Assembly (NCBI RefSeq): GCF_014805625.2
Contig: NW_023998423.1
Coordinates: 2,265,903 to 2,329,902 of the forward strand
Direction: 5' to 3'
DNA from: Glossina fuscipes
Lineage: Eukaryota > Arthropoda > Insecta > Diptera > Glossinidae
Length of the DNA stretch: 64,000 nt
The translations under genes were made by a program, and so were the position numbers. Below the pieces are notes generated by a model, which saw only the letters and a program-made list of their open reading frames with translations, was not told where the DNA came from and did no database searches. How positions within the stretch are numbered: position 1 is the stretch's first letter; every line of letters begins with the position of its first letter. Of this stretch, positions 49,222-62,047 are shown piece after piece.

Positions 49222-51464
49222 TTAGGCCCGGAAAAAACGTACAACACGTACAATGTATTGTCGACATATGGGGCATTCGCATAAAACTTTACCACAATTG
49301 GTGCAAGTAGCCATATGACCGCATTCCAAAATCACACATTCTATAGGAGCATCCATACATATTTTGCATAATTCATCGGAAGGTAGTTTCTCCACAGCTA
49401 GATTGGAAAAAAGAAGACGATAATTTTAATTTCTTACTTTCACAAATGAAAATAGACCTGGTGTAGCTTTTAGATCCTTCCAAAGTCGTTCAACACGTTC
49501 CAATAGCTCTTGCTTTTCACAACAACCTTTAAAGTCAACTCGATTAACCATTAAAATTTCCTTAAGTTGTTTGACACTTAAGCATTCCAATTCTTGTCTA
49601 AAAAACAAAAATGATTTATTTTTTCGTTTTTAAATGTAATTCATTTTCCTTTGCTCACATTGTTTGATAGGCTTCTAAGTTAGCAAAGCGAGTCATCTTT
49701 TCATTTATATCACTGCTCGTTGCGTATACATTTATACCTTCATCTTCGTTTAATTCGGCAAATCTTACTTCCCCCTCTACCTCTTGACGTGTTGTGTGCA
49801 CAGCATTTTGTATTGAACTACCGCAAACACCGTTCTCCGAATCTGAATATTCTATTGATTTGGTACGTTGCTCTAAATAGGCCAAGAAATCTTGCAATTC
49901 TTGTTTAATATCACTTTCAGACATTTGTGAACTTTCTAAGTGTCGACGCATTTTCTCTACCTGTTGACGTATGTTTGCTTTATTTTTGCCGCAGCGTAGG
50001 CATGATTTAAGCGCTTTCGTTCTGTTTGATGCAGCTGTTGTTAGTTCACCGTCCACTCGAGGTTCATTTACTTGCTGCAATTCATCCTCATCTTCGCTTA
50101 AATTATTGGACCTTTGACGATTAATATAACTTTCAGAACGTCGCCGGGATGCTTTTTTGGTACGTAAAGGTATTTGCGGTTGTTTAGTTTCTAAATTTGC
50201 TTCTTTATTTACATTAACGGTATGCTCCCCCTCCACAGTTACCTTGTCATAAAATTAAGAAGAAGAAGAAGAGCAAAATTATTCATGTATTCACAGTTTT
50301 GAGATAGAGTTGTCTCTGTTAAAGTGGACTGGTTTTCCGTTAAAAGTTTCTGAAAGAAAATTAAGTAACAAGTGAGTAAGTTACCTGAGCTTGTATATGT
50401 AAGTCAAGTATTTGCCATTGGTCAGTGTTGTTGCTGTTGGTGTCTGTAGTAGTTTTACTATCATCCGTAATGCCGCCTATGGCACCCAGTTCTTCAAATG
50501 ACGATTGCAGAGATTCATCTTCGTCCCGATCATTATTATCGTCTTGAACTGCAACCTCATCATGCTCCAGAGTTTCTAACTTTGAGCTTTGAGAGGTGAA
50601 CTTACTGGAAACGCCACCCGTACTTGTGGAAGCTGTAACAAATTGATCTGCTTCATTGATGTTAGGTAAATGTGAAGCGTCTTCCACCGATCTAGAACGT
50701 TCATTAAAGGTATTTATTAGTTCATCATCCGAGCAGTCGCATTCGTCTTTGTGATTAACACACTGTGGTAGATTAACGCTTAATTGGGTCATTGCCTCCA
50801 AAGAATGCGTACCGCTATTATTATTATTCAAGTTGTCATCTAATATACCAGCACTGCTCAAGTTTTGATTATGACTAAGTATAGATCGATTATCATCATT
50901 TATGGCCGGGAGACGACTCTGACTGGCGGCGTAAGTAGGCAATTCTCTTATCGTTATACGTGGCTGCTGGGTATGCAACGCATCCTCGCATGAAGGCTTC
51001 GCCGACGCTTTGTTTGTATCAAACGAAGACAAAGAATCACTAATATTTTCGCTTAAATTAGTAAAAAAATTTTGGCACGATTGTTTTATACCCTCGAACG
51101 GTGTAGTAAAACTTTCACTCCTGTGCGTTTGCCCTTTATGATGGGGACTACTTTGACTGCTACTGGAACTTGAACTGTCCGTTACTTGTACATGTTGTAA
51201 AACCAGACCAATCAGATCTTCCTTCTCCACACATCCAGCCGTTGAAATGTGTTTCGATTGCAGATAGAAAATCAAATCTTTCGATTTCATATCCATCAAA
51301 TCGGAGCGTAATAAAGGACGTTTAGAAAACAACTGACATATCTCACATATAGGTATTTTACGCGATCCTTTTAAGCAATCGCTGCAAAAGTAACGTTTGC
51401 ATTTTCCACAACTCCTTTTCCGACGAAACACGGAGAATTGACAATGACAATCCTCGCAGGGCAT
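49222..51464 (-). CDS. RNF34/RFFL-type E3 ubiquitin ligase (CARP family)
   Basis: Four exons: 51,464-50,385, 50,242-49,659, 49,597-49,438 and 49,389-49,222, giving 663 residues. The N-terminus is a FYVE-like zinc finger ([28 protein letters not shown]), followed by a SAP-like helix pair ([20 protein letters not shown]). Some 430 acidic, serine-rich residues follow. A second SAP-like motif ([20 protein letters not shown]) then leads to a C-terminal C3HC4 RING ([30 protein letters not shown]). This is the order in human RNF34 and RFFL, which ubiquitinate caspases, p53-pathway and endosomal cargo proteins. The fly protein is nearly twice as long because of the disordered middle. The last acceptor is inferred from the reading frame: the RING is only in phase if splicing uses GTGGAG at 49,390 rather than CTAG eight bases earlier. 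I believe the Drosophila orthologue is CG17019. Confidence 0.92.
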
Positions 51465-51840
51465 TATTATTGGTTAGCTCGCTTAAATATGTAGTTAAAC
51501 AAATCAATGATTCACTCTTATTCGAACGTAATATAAACATCCAAAGACAATTCACTCATTGTTTTGAACAGATTTTTTATCAAGAAAAACTGATAAAGAT
51601 TTACTGGTATTGATTGCTTTTTTTTGTTTCTTTTTTGCTATGAGCAATATTTGCAAAGCAAAAAATATGTGCAAATGAGAAACGCTCTAAAAGTAAATAA
51701 ATAACATTATTATGATTGAACTAAAGAGAAAATAAAACGATAATATAAAAACAGGAAGAAGTTATCGACCTCAAAAAAAAATGTTACCTCTAAATGTCTC
51801 TGCTATTCACAAGTAAATGATAACTACAAACAGCTGCGTC

Positions 51841-52424
51841 TATATAATTTTGAACATAAGAAGTTTTTGTGTTGGTCAAGAGGGGTATAAAAAAGTCCAT
51901 CTTGGGCGAAAATTATTTTGCCACATGTTTAAGGGTAAGTGTGTCAGTACATCGATCTACTCCCCAATGTAGTTCACTGTCTTAAAATGACAGACGAACC
52001 AAGTTTTTTTAATAAGATTACATAGAAAGCATATGAAATTGTTTACAAATCAAAGGTCGATATAGCGAATTCAAAAGAAAATATATGAAATTGTTTACAA
52101 ATTAAAGATCGGCATGGCGAATTCAAAAGGACACATATGAAACTTTTATTTTCTATTGTTCATTTCACCGGCCGTGCAGTGTTGCAATAAAATAAGCCCA
52201 GACGTGAGTGATGACAACTTATTCTTTATACAAGTTTTGCATAAAAATTCTTTTCACATCGATTATTGAAAAGAGCTAACATACTCTGCAAGAGGAGAAC
52301 GCTTATTATTTCTTTGCTTCGTCCGAAAATATAATTTTGAACACAAGCAGTTTTTGTGTTGGTCAAGCGTTGAAGACATATGAAATTGTTTACAAATCAA
52401 AGGTCGGCATGGCAAATTCAAAAG
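51841..52424. repeat. Local segmental duplication, about 490-base period
   Basis: TATAATTTTGAACATAAGAA with GTTTTTGTGTTGGTCAAG (about 51,841) recurs nearly identically at about 52,328. A 52-55-base unit containing ATATGAAATTGTTTACAAAT and GGCGAATTCAAAAG occurs in tandem at about 52,024 and 52,079 and again at about 52,372, directly after the second copy of the first motif. Confidence 0.75.
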
Positions 52425-52749
52425 AAAACAACTAAATTAATAGTACCCTGCGAAAGTGTAGCTAATTAGAAAAAAAACAGTTCAGAAATCCAACAATCCA
52501 ACAAAATTCTTGGGAACCTGCTTAAACATGTTTTTATCCACTATGAAGACCAAGTATGGTTTTCTGAATTCGCGTGAAGAATTTTCCAACCAAAATAAAT
52601 GCGAATGTATTTATTTTTAGAAACAGAATGCTAAAGCTTAAATATCTTTATCGTTAGGTGGTGTATATATTGTTTACAATTAAATTGTAATATTACTTTT
52701 GGTACACTGTTTCGAAATATTTCTATATCACCAAGTGTTGTTTTAATAT

Positions 52750-52932
52750 TTATAAATTCTCCATCTTCCGGCAAAAATCTTCAACTTCGTCTTTAATATC
52801 ATCTTCCGCCTCCTCTGGCATGCCCATCGGAAAATTGGTATGTAAAAAGTTTCTGTACAATCGGAATAAAGTCAATGCTGTCCTCTTCTTGTGCCAATTC
52901 CGACTTTGAATATTTTGAAGACGAGACAGACT
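52750..52932 (-). CDS. Orphan coding-like frame, possible LYR-type relic
   Basis: A 60-codon open stretch without ATG ends in a stop and reads NWHKKRTALTLFRLYRNFLH, then TNFPMGMPEEAEDDIKDEVE, DFCRKMENL. The A-L-T-L-F-R-L-Y-R-x-F-L run resembles the LYR motif of mitochondrial LYRM proteins and the acidic tail is unlike translated AT-rich DNA. Upstream, another frame continues with SEVCLVFKIF after a stop. It is probably a broken gene, but the family assignment is speculative. Confidence 0.2.
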   Translation of the reverse strand, partial: SLSRLQNIQSRNWHKKRTALTLFRLYRNFLHTNFPMGMPEEAEDDIKDEVEDFCRKMENL

Positions 52933-55900
52933 TCAGACATAAACTGAGTAATAAAACGAGTAAATCATTGAACCTTATCAAAGCTCGAAAGCAGCTGTAG
53001 TAGAAGAATAAAATTGTTGAAAAAATTTGAAAAAATCAGAAGGGAAAATAATAAATTACTCTCTGCGCTAAAATTGTACTCAATTTTTTGATAATAAATA
53101 AGAAGAGACGATATTAGGATTAAGTTGGATAGCTTGAGCTTATTTAATGCAAAAAATAGCTTTAGATGATTTAAGTGAAGAAGAAAACTAATGATAATGA
53201 TAATGGTGCGCAAAGGCGTGTATTGTTTATAGATTTCCTAAGGTGAATTACTTTTTACAGTTGAAGGTTTTTTAACGCATTAAATTGTAAGGTATATTAT
53301 TTTATATTACGCTCGAAAGCGAGTAACCACAAAAACATTATAGCGCGGGAATAATGTTATTACGGTAGGTTATTTTTAAACACATGCAACGTATTCTCCG
53401 ACATTAACAATTTTCAATAAGTATTTTTGTCTCTATATACCTTGTGGTGCACGGCGTAATAAGCTTGTGCGGATTTGTCCAAATTCGGTAAGATTATTGT
53501 TTGCGTTAAATTATTATTATTCACGAAATTTCATCTAGAAATTTTGAAATATAGGTCTTTTTACGATAAAAAGATTCAATTTCTTTATCACACTAATTTG
53601 GGAAACCTAAACACCAGTACTCAGTGATTTTTGTCGCAAAATTCTAAAAATTAGAATAGTTTTTCATATAAACGCTTATCAAGCAGCGCAATAACATCAA
53701 TTTTAAATTATGTGAACAAGAAAAAGAATTATTCACAAAAAGTGGTCGAAAAAAGGAGCCAATCAAAACGATTTTCAATAGCGCTCGTCCTTGGGTGAAA
53801 ATATGTCAGTGAATCAAATTTAATGTTTTTACTTGCTCTTTTTTCTTACTCCATAACTCGAGAGTATTTTTATATGTCGGTTACCATAAGTAAATATTAT
53901 GTTAATATTAACGAATAATTTCATTGATATTAATAACGCTTAAGTGCATTTTTATTAGCTTTTTGTAAATTTGAATTGTATTGCAAATAAAGAATTATAT
54001 TTTTTTTGTCAATTATTGCATATTTTACTTTTATCCAATTATTTTGTAAAATACACGGATAGAATCGGCAAAAGTTTGCAAAGCAAAAGGGAAATGTATA
54101 TCTTTGTTTATTGTAATATATACTATATATGCAATGAACTCGAGCTAACGACTTTGATTACGACTGTTCAGCATTGTTTATGGGGACGAAAGAAATGCAT
54201 GCGATAATGCGTTAAAAAGTTAATTAAAATAAATTTGCAGATTTGTGACTTGAGATACGGATGCTTAGTTGGGCACGATAAAGCCGAAGTTGTTAATCCG
54301 CTATTGTAATTAAAAGCACCGAGAGAGAACGTTAAAATGTAAAAATCTAAACGTCAGTCTTCAGGTTGTTATTACTTAGTACGGTTTAAAAAACTAAATT
54401 CATTGCACATTGCATAGCATTTTAATGTAACGTGGTTATTAATAATTAATTGATATTTATTTTTAAGACGGAGTATTTTCCTATATTTGTGCATTGGCTT
54501 ATCAGCGAAGGATAGATGAACTATAGGAGTAAATAAGCGAGAGGTTAGAAAATTTTTATAGTCGTTCCAATATGAAAATTTGTGGATGGAGAAAACGAAT
54601 AACATCTGTTGGATACTTGCTACTAGAATGGATAGTTCGATTTCTAATGCCATTGAGCAACTTGGAAAACTATTGGACTACTACATGTCAATAGATGTAT
54701 TTCTTTGTATATGTATGTTTGCATACATATATATATCAATTTGGCGCTAAATGTCTCACCTGATGTTTGTGAGAGTGCACATCTTTATTATTAAGAATTT
54801 GTTGCTATATTTAAGTTAATACAAATCTTTACATATTTCGATTGTGCGCGCAATGTCTTGGCTAACTTTTGTTATACTCTACACCACTTGCGGTACAATG
54901 GCAAATTATGTTCGGCCGAACGTATGCGATATCCAGAGGGACTTGAGATAAACCCGCCTTTTATATGTTTAACTAAGCATAGGATCACACCATTTTTTCG
55001 ACTCCTTCCCTTAAAACACCTTATCTTAAAAAGTCGTTATATGAATAACAGCCTTAAGAGAAGGATATTTAATGGTAGGCCACTACGCTTTTATTTGTTT
55101 TGTCTTTGTCGAGTCAATTTTTAATAAAAAAAAACTGTATACCTTATTATCAGTGAAAAATGTTCAATTGTTTTTTATTCACATGTGAACGCAATTTCAA
55201 CGCGAATTTCATGTAGATTGGGAAGATGTATAATATTATAAAATAAAAAATATTGCGCAAAATTAGTTCGTATGTCGGCAAATATAATAAAAAAATAATG
55301 AAATGCGAAAGCTATATATGCTATCTTCCTTGTGTTCTTATAAAAAGTGGTCCAAATTCGGTTTGGTTGATTTTATTATCGGTTTGTTATTATGCGTCAT
55401 CAAATATTGAATATTAAATTTTTTTATCATATGAAGATCCACTTTTTTTACGCTCATTTTTGTGAAAAGATGGAGCAATCCAAACCATTTTTTTCATTCT
55501 ATAGTAAGATGATAAGCGATACTTATTGGTAATCAGGCGGATATATTCATTTACAAATTCTATGGCTTTCTGATTTACAATTGACGCACTTTTGATTGTT
55601 TTCCACGACTTATAAGTGAAAATATGTTCCGCCCATAAAAGCTTAGATAGCAATACGAATAAAAATTTTCTTATCCAAAGCTTCCTAGCAAACAAGATGA
55701 GGTTCAGAGTGCAATTAGCATCTAAAAATTACAAATGTAGTTAAATCTTAAACGTGCAGACGACGCAGCACGGCGGCACGAAAAGAATACGAAATCAGTC
55801 ACTTGTTCATGAAATTTGTTTACAATCGAGAAAAAATAGAAAAAGCGAGTTTGAATTTGGAGGTATCTGAGAGTCATAGAATGATCGAGTCTGAATTTGG

Positions 55901-56188
55901 ATTTTTTTGATTACAGTGGCTGCCCTGAATTTGGAAGCATCTGAGACTAATAGAATAATTACTTTTACCTGTGCAACTTCCAAGACCTTTTTTCTAAAGA
56001 TAGATCCATATGTGTAATTACACAATTGAACAAAGATATTCATTTATAGGATTCTTTATGGAGCTTAATATAATTTTGTTGTTATTTATTATTTCAAATT
56101 AATTAATTCACATAGGACTACAAATTGAAAAGAAGATTATGTATAATAAAAATCCTAACTTTCAATTTAATTAACATTCATAATCCTA

Positions 56189-56226
<38 letters not shown>

Positions 56227-56824
56227 CCATGTATATATATATATATATATACATATTAGTATACATATAATGTAAAATGCTAATTGCTTGCTAATTAATT
56301 ATAGTATTAGTGTTAAATTAATTCTTGTCGTTTAATAATAATAAAAAAAAATTTATTATATGGGTTATATACAAAATGATAAACGAGTTTTTAAATTCAG
56401 AAATTGTAGCAAGAAACCCAGTTCTTTTTACGAAACGTTTCAAACGAGGCAACAATATGTTTCGAAGCGATATAGAGATCGTTTAGTATTCTTGAGTTTG
56501 CGCGCGGCACTTAAATAAAATGAGAACCTTTTTCACCTGATACGCGTGTTTTTTGTTGTTGTTTTTGTTGTCAAACTTGCTTAAAGGGAATGTATAAAAG
56601 TTGTTTAAATGTTTGTTTAGGCAAGTAAAAGTGAGTTTTCTAATATTAACGATAAGATTAATAATTAATTAATTATATAATAAATTGTGTGAAAGGCTTG
56701 CTTTACATAGAACTTTTTCAGGATTTCCCCTAGCAATACGATATCAATCTGGATATATATATATACATACATTATCATATGCTTATGTGCATACATATGT
56801 ATATTTTGTGGTATTACTTTAATA

Positions 56825-58145
56825 CTATAATTTTTCGATATTTGAATCATTTGAACCTTCCCTTGGCTTTTGATAATGATGTAAATTGTCGTCATTATTA
56901 TTATCATCATCATGTGAGACTGCTTGTCTTGCAATTTCTGTTGTTGTGTTTGTTTGTAATGTCTCTAGTCTGGCCTTCTCATAATCGACAAAATCATCAA
57001 ATAAACTTGGCCAAGCTTCAGTGTCGTCATAATTATAAATATCACATTGTTCGGAAAAATTTAAAAACATATTCCACGTGTCCTTCGGTATCCCACGTAT
57101 ACTTGGATGCTGTTCGAGAAAATGTACCCAATTGTTAAGTAATTCAGGTGTGTGTACAGTAAATACTAATTTCCATAACGAAATGGCCATATCCAATGAT
57201 AAAATACGTTGATCAGGTTCAAGACCAAATCTGACAAAGAGTCATTTATTAAAATGTAAGTAAAGAAAAAAAAGGAAATTAGAACTCATCGACTGGCTTA
57301 CCGGAATGTAAATCTATACAACTGCTTAAATAGCTCCGAATCTACTTTTAGAGTCTCGATTGTCTGCTCCAGTCTTTTACGAATGGTGTCTATGGTATCG
57401 GCTCGCATTTTGTGCAAGCCTTCTATAAATTCAGGACGTGTAAAACGACACATTTGTGAGGCATCTAAGCACCAGGCAAGCACCAGTATAGCAAATTCGT
57501 CGGGCTGATAATTGAGATCACGACATAAACGTTCTATACCCTCGGCCAATATCATATCCTCATCGGGATCTTTATATTCTTCGAACAGTTTATTTAATGT
57601 ATTATCGGAAACTTCTGTTGATTCTTTAACTAAACAGAATTAATGCAATAAGCACAGAGTCTGGATCATTTTTAATGTTTGCACTTACCAGCTGCTATAA
57701 TGTCACTATTACCGTTAAGTAGTATCAAAGATTTCTTAAAACTACTTCGTTTTGTATCACAATAATTTGCTGGTTTGAGTGGACTACGCGTAGAGAGCAA
57801 TTCGTCAGTTTCTTAATTGAAAAAGGAAGAAGGATATAACAACAATAAAGAAAAATCTCTATATAAACTTTAAATCAAGATAAAATAGAGATTCGTACCA
57901 TGAGACCTTTCACGATAAAATGTACCACCGCCGCCTACTTTAACGGTATTGTAATTTAAATGATGGAATTGATCGTTAGCGTTTAAATGACCTGCTTGTC
58001 CCGCGTAACGTTTGTCAATAGAAGTGTGGTGCCAATCAGGTGATGATGATGAGGTGGAGGAGGTAGCAATAGCAACAGCAGCCGCACCATGTGTATTCGA
58101 CGGACGCTCCGTTTGATTTTGGAAGCATTGCAAACAATTTCCCAT
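56825..58145 (-). CDS. SCCRO3: DCUN1D3 / SCCRO3 cullin neddylation factor
   Basis: Four exons: 58,145-57,899, 57,811-57,689, 57,629-57,302 and 57,230-56,825, all GT-AG, giving 367 residues. The start MGNCLQCFQ is an N-myristoylation signal with adjacent cysteines, the hallmark of the membrane-bound DCUN1D3 subgroup. About 130 disordered residues precede the potentiating-neddylation (PONY) domain, residues about 135-330: ILAEGIERLCRDL, LAWCLDASQMCRFTRPEF, KQLYRFTFRFG, MAISLWKLVFT, DTWNMFLNFSEQC and DDTEAWPSLFDDFVDY, which includes the conserved D/E-A-W cullin- and UBC12-contact residues. It promotes NEDD8 transfer to cullins, and the lipid anchor recruits cullin 3 to membranes in human cells. 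An Asp/Asn-rich tail is extra. The neighbour Sans is also its neighbour in Drosophila as I recall. Confidence 0.93.
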
Positions 58146-60164
58146 AGCGGGACAAACGTTCGCAAAGGGATGGCAGTGGGCAGTTACGGTTTTGCTTACT
58201 AATATTTCTTCTAGATGTGCGCTTGTGTTTTTATTTTTGTTTCTCTTCTCGAAAATTCACTTTTATTTACGTCTCATGTAATTTAATAATTGGCACTAAA
58301 TGTTCTAAAAACGAAATCCATAATTACAAGAAAAAGAATTTCCCTTGAAGAAAACAAACATATGTTTGTTTATTTCTTATTCAACTGTGCGCGGAAAAAA
58401 AAACTTCACTTCCTTATAAACGATTTAATCAATTTTTGTTGTTGTTGATCTTATTCCTATTTTGCTTCCTTTTTGTATTTTGGCAATAAATCTGTAAAAA
58501 ATGCGCCATGGAAATCATACCATCCATATCTTGTTCAATCTTGTCTTTGTCTTATAGTATTTTTTTTTTTTTTTTTTGATTTTTCAAGGATGTTTCAATG
58601 CTTCTCCTTCTGCTATTTTATAAGCAATTATATACATATGCACATACTTAATTTCTTCACTTTTCTGCATATTCTTTGTCTTGTCGTTGGCTTTAAAATT
58701 ATCGCAAATAAATATAAAGTTTATTGAACCTTTTGCTTCGTTTACGTTTTTCCAATAAATTTTCTTTTATTTTTGCAATAATTTGCACAATTTAAAAATA
58801 ATTTCAGTCTCTTTTTTAATTCTTTAAAAATGTAAAATTCATTTTTGTATTGTTGTTGTGAAAATAAAACAGAAAAATATGATTGCACTGAGGAAGAGAG
58901 TGGAGTAAAAAGCTACACACACGCACATATGTATATGTTCTTCATTTTTCTCATATACGGGAGAATTGTAAAAATTGTATGAGCAAGAGGAAGAATTGGA
59001 GACATATGAGTTGTTTTGTTATGGCTGAGTTTATACAGCATTTTACAACCCTTCACATATGATATTTATACGGAGTTGCCAGTTATTTATGAAAAATTTA
59101 ATTAAAAATTTGGTCTAATTATAGAAAAGAATATACAATAGGATATTGAAAAGAATATTAATTAGAATTAGAAAATGAGGATCAGAAAATTAGCTAATTC
59201 TTTTCGGTTAGTTTCTCATATAAATTAATATATGCTTAATAACTGACACTTGCGTAAAGTGCGTATATAAGATTTTAAGAAAGTTAGTAGTAAGAAATAT
59301 GTTTTTTTTTTTATACAATGATTTTGTAATTTTATTAAACAAAAGAAAAATTTTAAATTCCAGAAGTGTTTGAAGTTTTTTGAATTTGCTGAGAAACAAG
59401 ATCAATTAAATTGACTTGCAACAAAATTAGCTTCGCCGACTTTGCTTTACAGCGGCTAAATAAAGCTGAGCGTAAGAACGACTTTGTTGACTTTGCTCTA
59501 CATTCGTTAAGCAAGGGCTCAAATAAATGCTGAGCGAACTGAGAGAATTGTTATGTTTGTTGTAAATTTTTTTTTTGAATTAATTCATTTTGCTGCTGGC
59601 AACATATGGTGTTACTACTTAGATATTTCAGGCATCCCTATTGCATTGCAAAACTTAGTATTTTTGATATTTGGTAGTATTTTTGAAAAAAAATCAGCTA
59701 ACGGCTTTTTCATGATAAAACAAAGAAAAGCCGAAAACAACAATGTATTTTAAATGTGTTATGGTATTTTAAGGTATTTTAATGAGAATTCTTTCTGTTT
59801 GCTGTTATTTCATAAGGCAAATTCTTTCGACATTATAATACTTAGTGCCAGCATATATTTAAAATGTAAAATTTAGGAGGAAAAACAAGATCGCATGATG
59901 AACAATTTTGATTAATTTTTCGTTTTTCGATGTAAATTATTATTTTAAGCAGACAGATAGATGGGCGGACAAAGTAACGTACCTAAATAGACTAAATATG
60001 TTGTTCAAATGTGTTACTAAATAAAGCTCGTCACAGCAGTTCTGTTCGTCTTGTTCCGAAATTGTCAATAATCACCTGTAGTTTATACAAGACCTTTGAT
60101 CGGATTACATGAAGCAAGATAGACGCCCGCACTCGATTGGTAAGATGGTGTCAAGTTACAGCTA

Positions 60165-60262
60165 AAGGAAAAAGTTTTTTTGGTAAATGTAAACGTTGTT
60201 ATGACTCAACTACATTGATGTTTACGATAAGCGAAGATATGAAGTTAAATTTATTCTTTAAG
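60165..60262. repeat. 98-base direct repeat, copy A
   Basis: From AAAAAGTTTTTTTGGTAAAT through AACTACATTGATGTTTACGA to TTTATTCTTTAAGG. It is nearly identical to 61,325-61,424 in the same orientation. Read on the minus strand it carries AATAAA at 60,255-60,250. Confidence 0.9.
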
Positions 60263-60364
60263 GCGTTATATGGCGCAATGTAGAAATCGGTTCTGTGAGT
60301 GAGAACGAAATATCATTTGTTTTGCAGGTAATTGCGCAAACTAAAATCCATATACTTACTCGAA

Positions 60365-60448
60365 TCAATTTGGTGGTATAAATTGTTTTGGGAATTTGCG
60401 GAGAAATGCTTGCTCCAGCTCACGTAATTGTCGAACTTGGCATGTAGG
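60365..60448 (-). CDS. Possible terminal exon, unknown gene
   Basis: After an acceptor-like TGTTCTTTAATACAG the minus strand reads, in one phase, PTCQVRQLRELEQAFLRKFP, KQFIPPN and TGA. AATAAA lies about 110 bases downstream in the direct repeat. The composition is strongly protein-like. No upstream exon was found because dispersed repeats flank it. It could be the end of a gene between SCCRO3 and Sans or a stranded fragment of a transposon protein. Confidence 0.35.
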   Translation of the reverse strand, partial: PTCQVRQLRELEQAFLRKFPKQFIPPN

Positions 60449-61324
60449 CTGTATTAAAGAACATTTCCGTTAAGGATATTTTAAAGATCCAACTTATTTT
60501 TGTAAATTAAAACTTTTAAGCTTTGAAGCTTTAAGTATAATTTTGAGTAAAAGAGGAATTACCCATCACCGATGGATGTGGATGTGTTCATTTTGCCAAA
60601 ACCTATGTAAAAAAAAGTTTAAGAAGACCTACAGAATACATAACATATATATTCGTAATCAGTATAGAATTCTGAATCCTTCGAAGCATGTCCGCGATGT
60701 CTTTCTGCGTAATGTCTACGGAAAACATTTTCTCGTAGCAAAAATGAAGATATCGGCTTTAAATTTGGAAAAATTTCAAACTCTCCTGCATGCACCTTGA
60801 CACTGAAAATCGGTCAAATTGGTTAAAACACATGCCGTTGGTATTTTTTTTCGTGAACTTCAATAGATATAACGATAAAAAGTTCCACATATATATTCAA
60901 TGGGTGATTCTGCGTTATACCTGTAATAAAGCGGGAAAAAGTCAGCCACGCCCAGCCAACTTTATAAAATATCGCATTTTCATTTTCCTTGACTTTCTTT
61001 TCACATCCTACATCATTCGTGGTACAAGGGTGCATTAAAAGGACTTTTTCTAAATCCTCCCTTTATTACACTGATCAATTCAGAATTACTTTCCCCTTAT
61101 AATCTTCATATTTATTGCGGTTATTCGAAAGCCAAATGAATAAGTCACTGAATTTAATGCCTTCAACGAAAAGCTCCACAACCTTGAAGATGATGATTCA
61201 TTATGTGAAGGGACTCACGCATGATCCGATTAAACTGATTTTTGAACTTAAAACAGAAATTTTGTAATAGACGACTCAACATAAAGTTTAAAACCGAAAA
61301 CCCTAACAATTTTAAATTTTAATT

Positions 61325-61424
61325 TAAGGGAACAGTTTTTTTGGGAAATGTAAACGTTGCTATGACTCAACTACATTGATGTTTACGATAAGCGAAGATA
61401 TGAAGTTAAATTTATTCTTTAAGA
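61325..61424. repeat. 98-base direct repeat, copy B
   Basis: Differs from copy A by only a few substitutions over about 98 bases (for example GGGAAAT for GGTAAAT, GTTGCTATG for GTTGTTATG). Sequence on either side is unrelated. Confidence 0.9.
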
Positions 61425-62047
61425 TAAAGTTTTCATATCGAAATTGTCAATTCAAAGAAGGGACGAAAAAACGGGAGACATGGCTATGTTGATTTCGTTA
61501 CTGATTTTGCGCAAATGTCTTCGGTGTTTCTTATATAATACGCTACGTTAAGAAATCGTTTTTATACCCTACGCAACTTGCGGTACAGGCTCCTTTTCTG
61601 AATTGATTTAACCATGTTTGTCCGTCTGTCCATATAAATTGGTGTACAAGGTAGAGATCACAATTTTTGAGATATCTTGATGAAATATGGTACACTGACG
61701 TGCTTTGACCCGAACGTGAACGCTATTGAAGATGGTTTACATCGACTAGGTAATAGTATTTCAGCATTTCTAAATTGGTGTTAAAACTTTGAACCGTCTA
61801 GGGAATTTTCTTGAACCCCCTCTCGTATAATGACAACTGAAGTTCATATGATAAAAAGTTCCCATTTCTAAAGCTTCATGATGAAAATCAGATCAAATTT
61901 GAAGTGTTTCGGCCCAAAATTTGAAGTGGATTCTATGAAAATTGATCCTTTTTAGGGTAGAAAGGTGTAAATGTTAATATGTTAAGATGAAAATCGCCCC
62001 CTAATATTAGTTTGATGTAAAATTATATAAAAATTTACATCACGTAC

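Larger units (their letters stand above)
51465..56824. other. Intergenic DNA with local duplications
   Basis: No complete gene was recognised. A segmental duplication lies at 51.84-52.43 kb, a possible relic frame at 52.75-52.93 kb, family B fragments at 53.4-53.8 kb, and a CACTTGCGGTACAAT repeat end at about 54.87 kb. A 35-base near-duplication (TGAATTTGGAGGTATCTGAG type) lies at about 55.85 and 55.92 kb, and (TA)n arrays at about 56.19-56.25 kb. Confidence 0.45.

Noticed and set aside
50350..50384. 35-base intron directly after exon 1 of the RNF34-like gene
   Set aside because: Too short for a fly intron and it leads to a stop; the acceptor at 50,243 restores the conserved frame.
61141..61260. 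Frames with KLHNLEDDDSL and STTLKMMIHYVKGLTHDPIK
   Set aside because: Two overlapping frames, both broken, in a repeat-rich interval; more likely a transposon relic than a gene.
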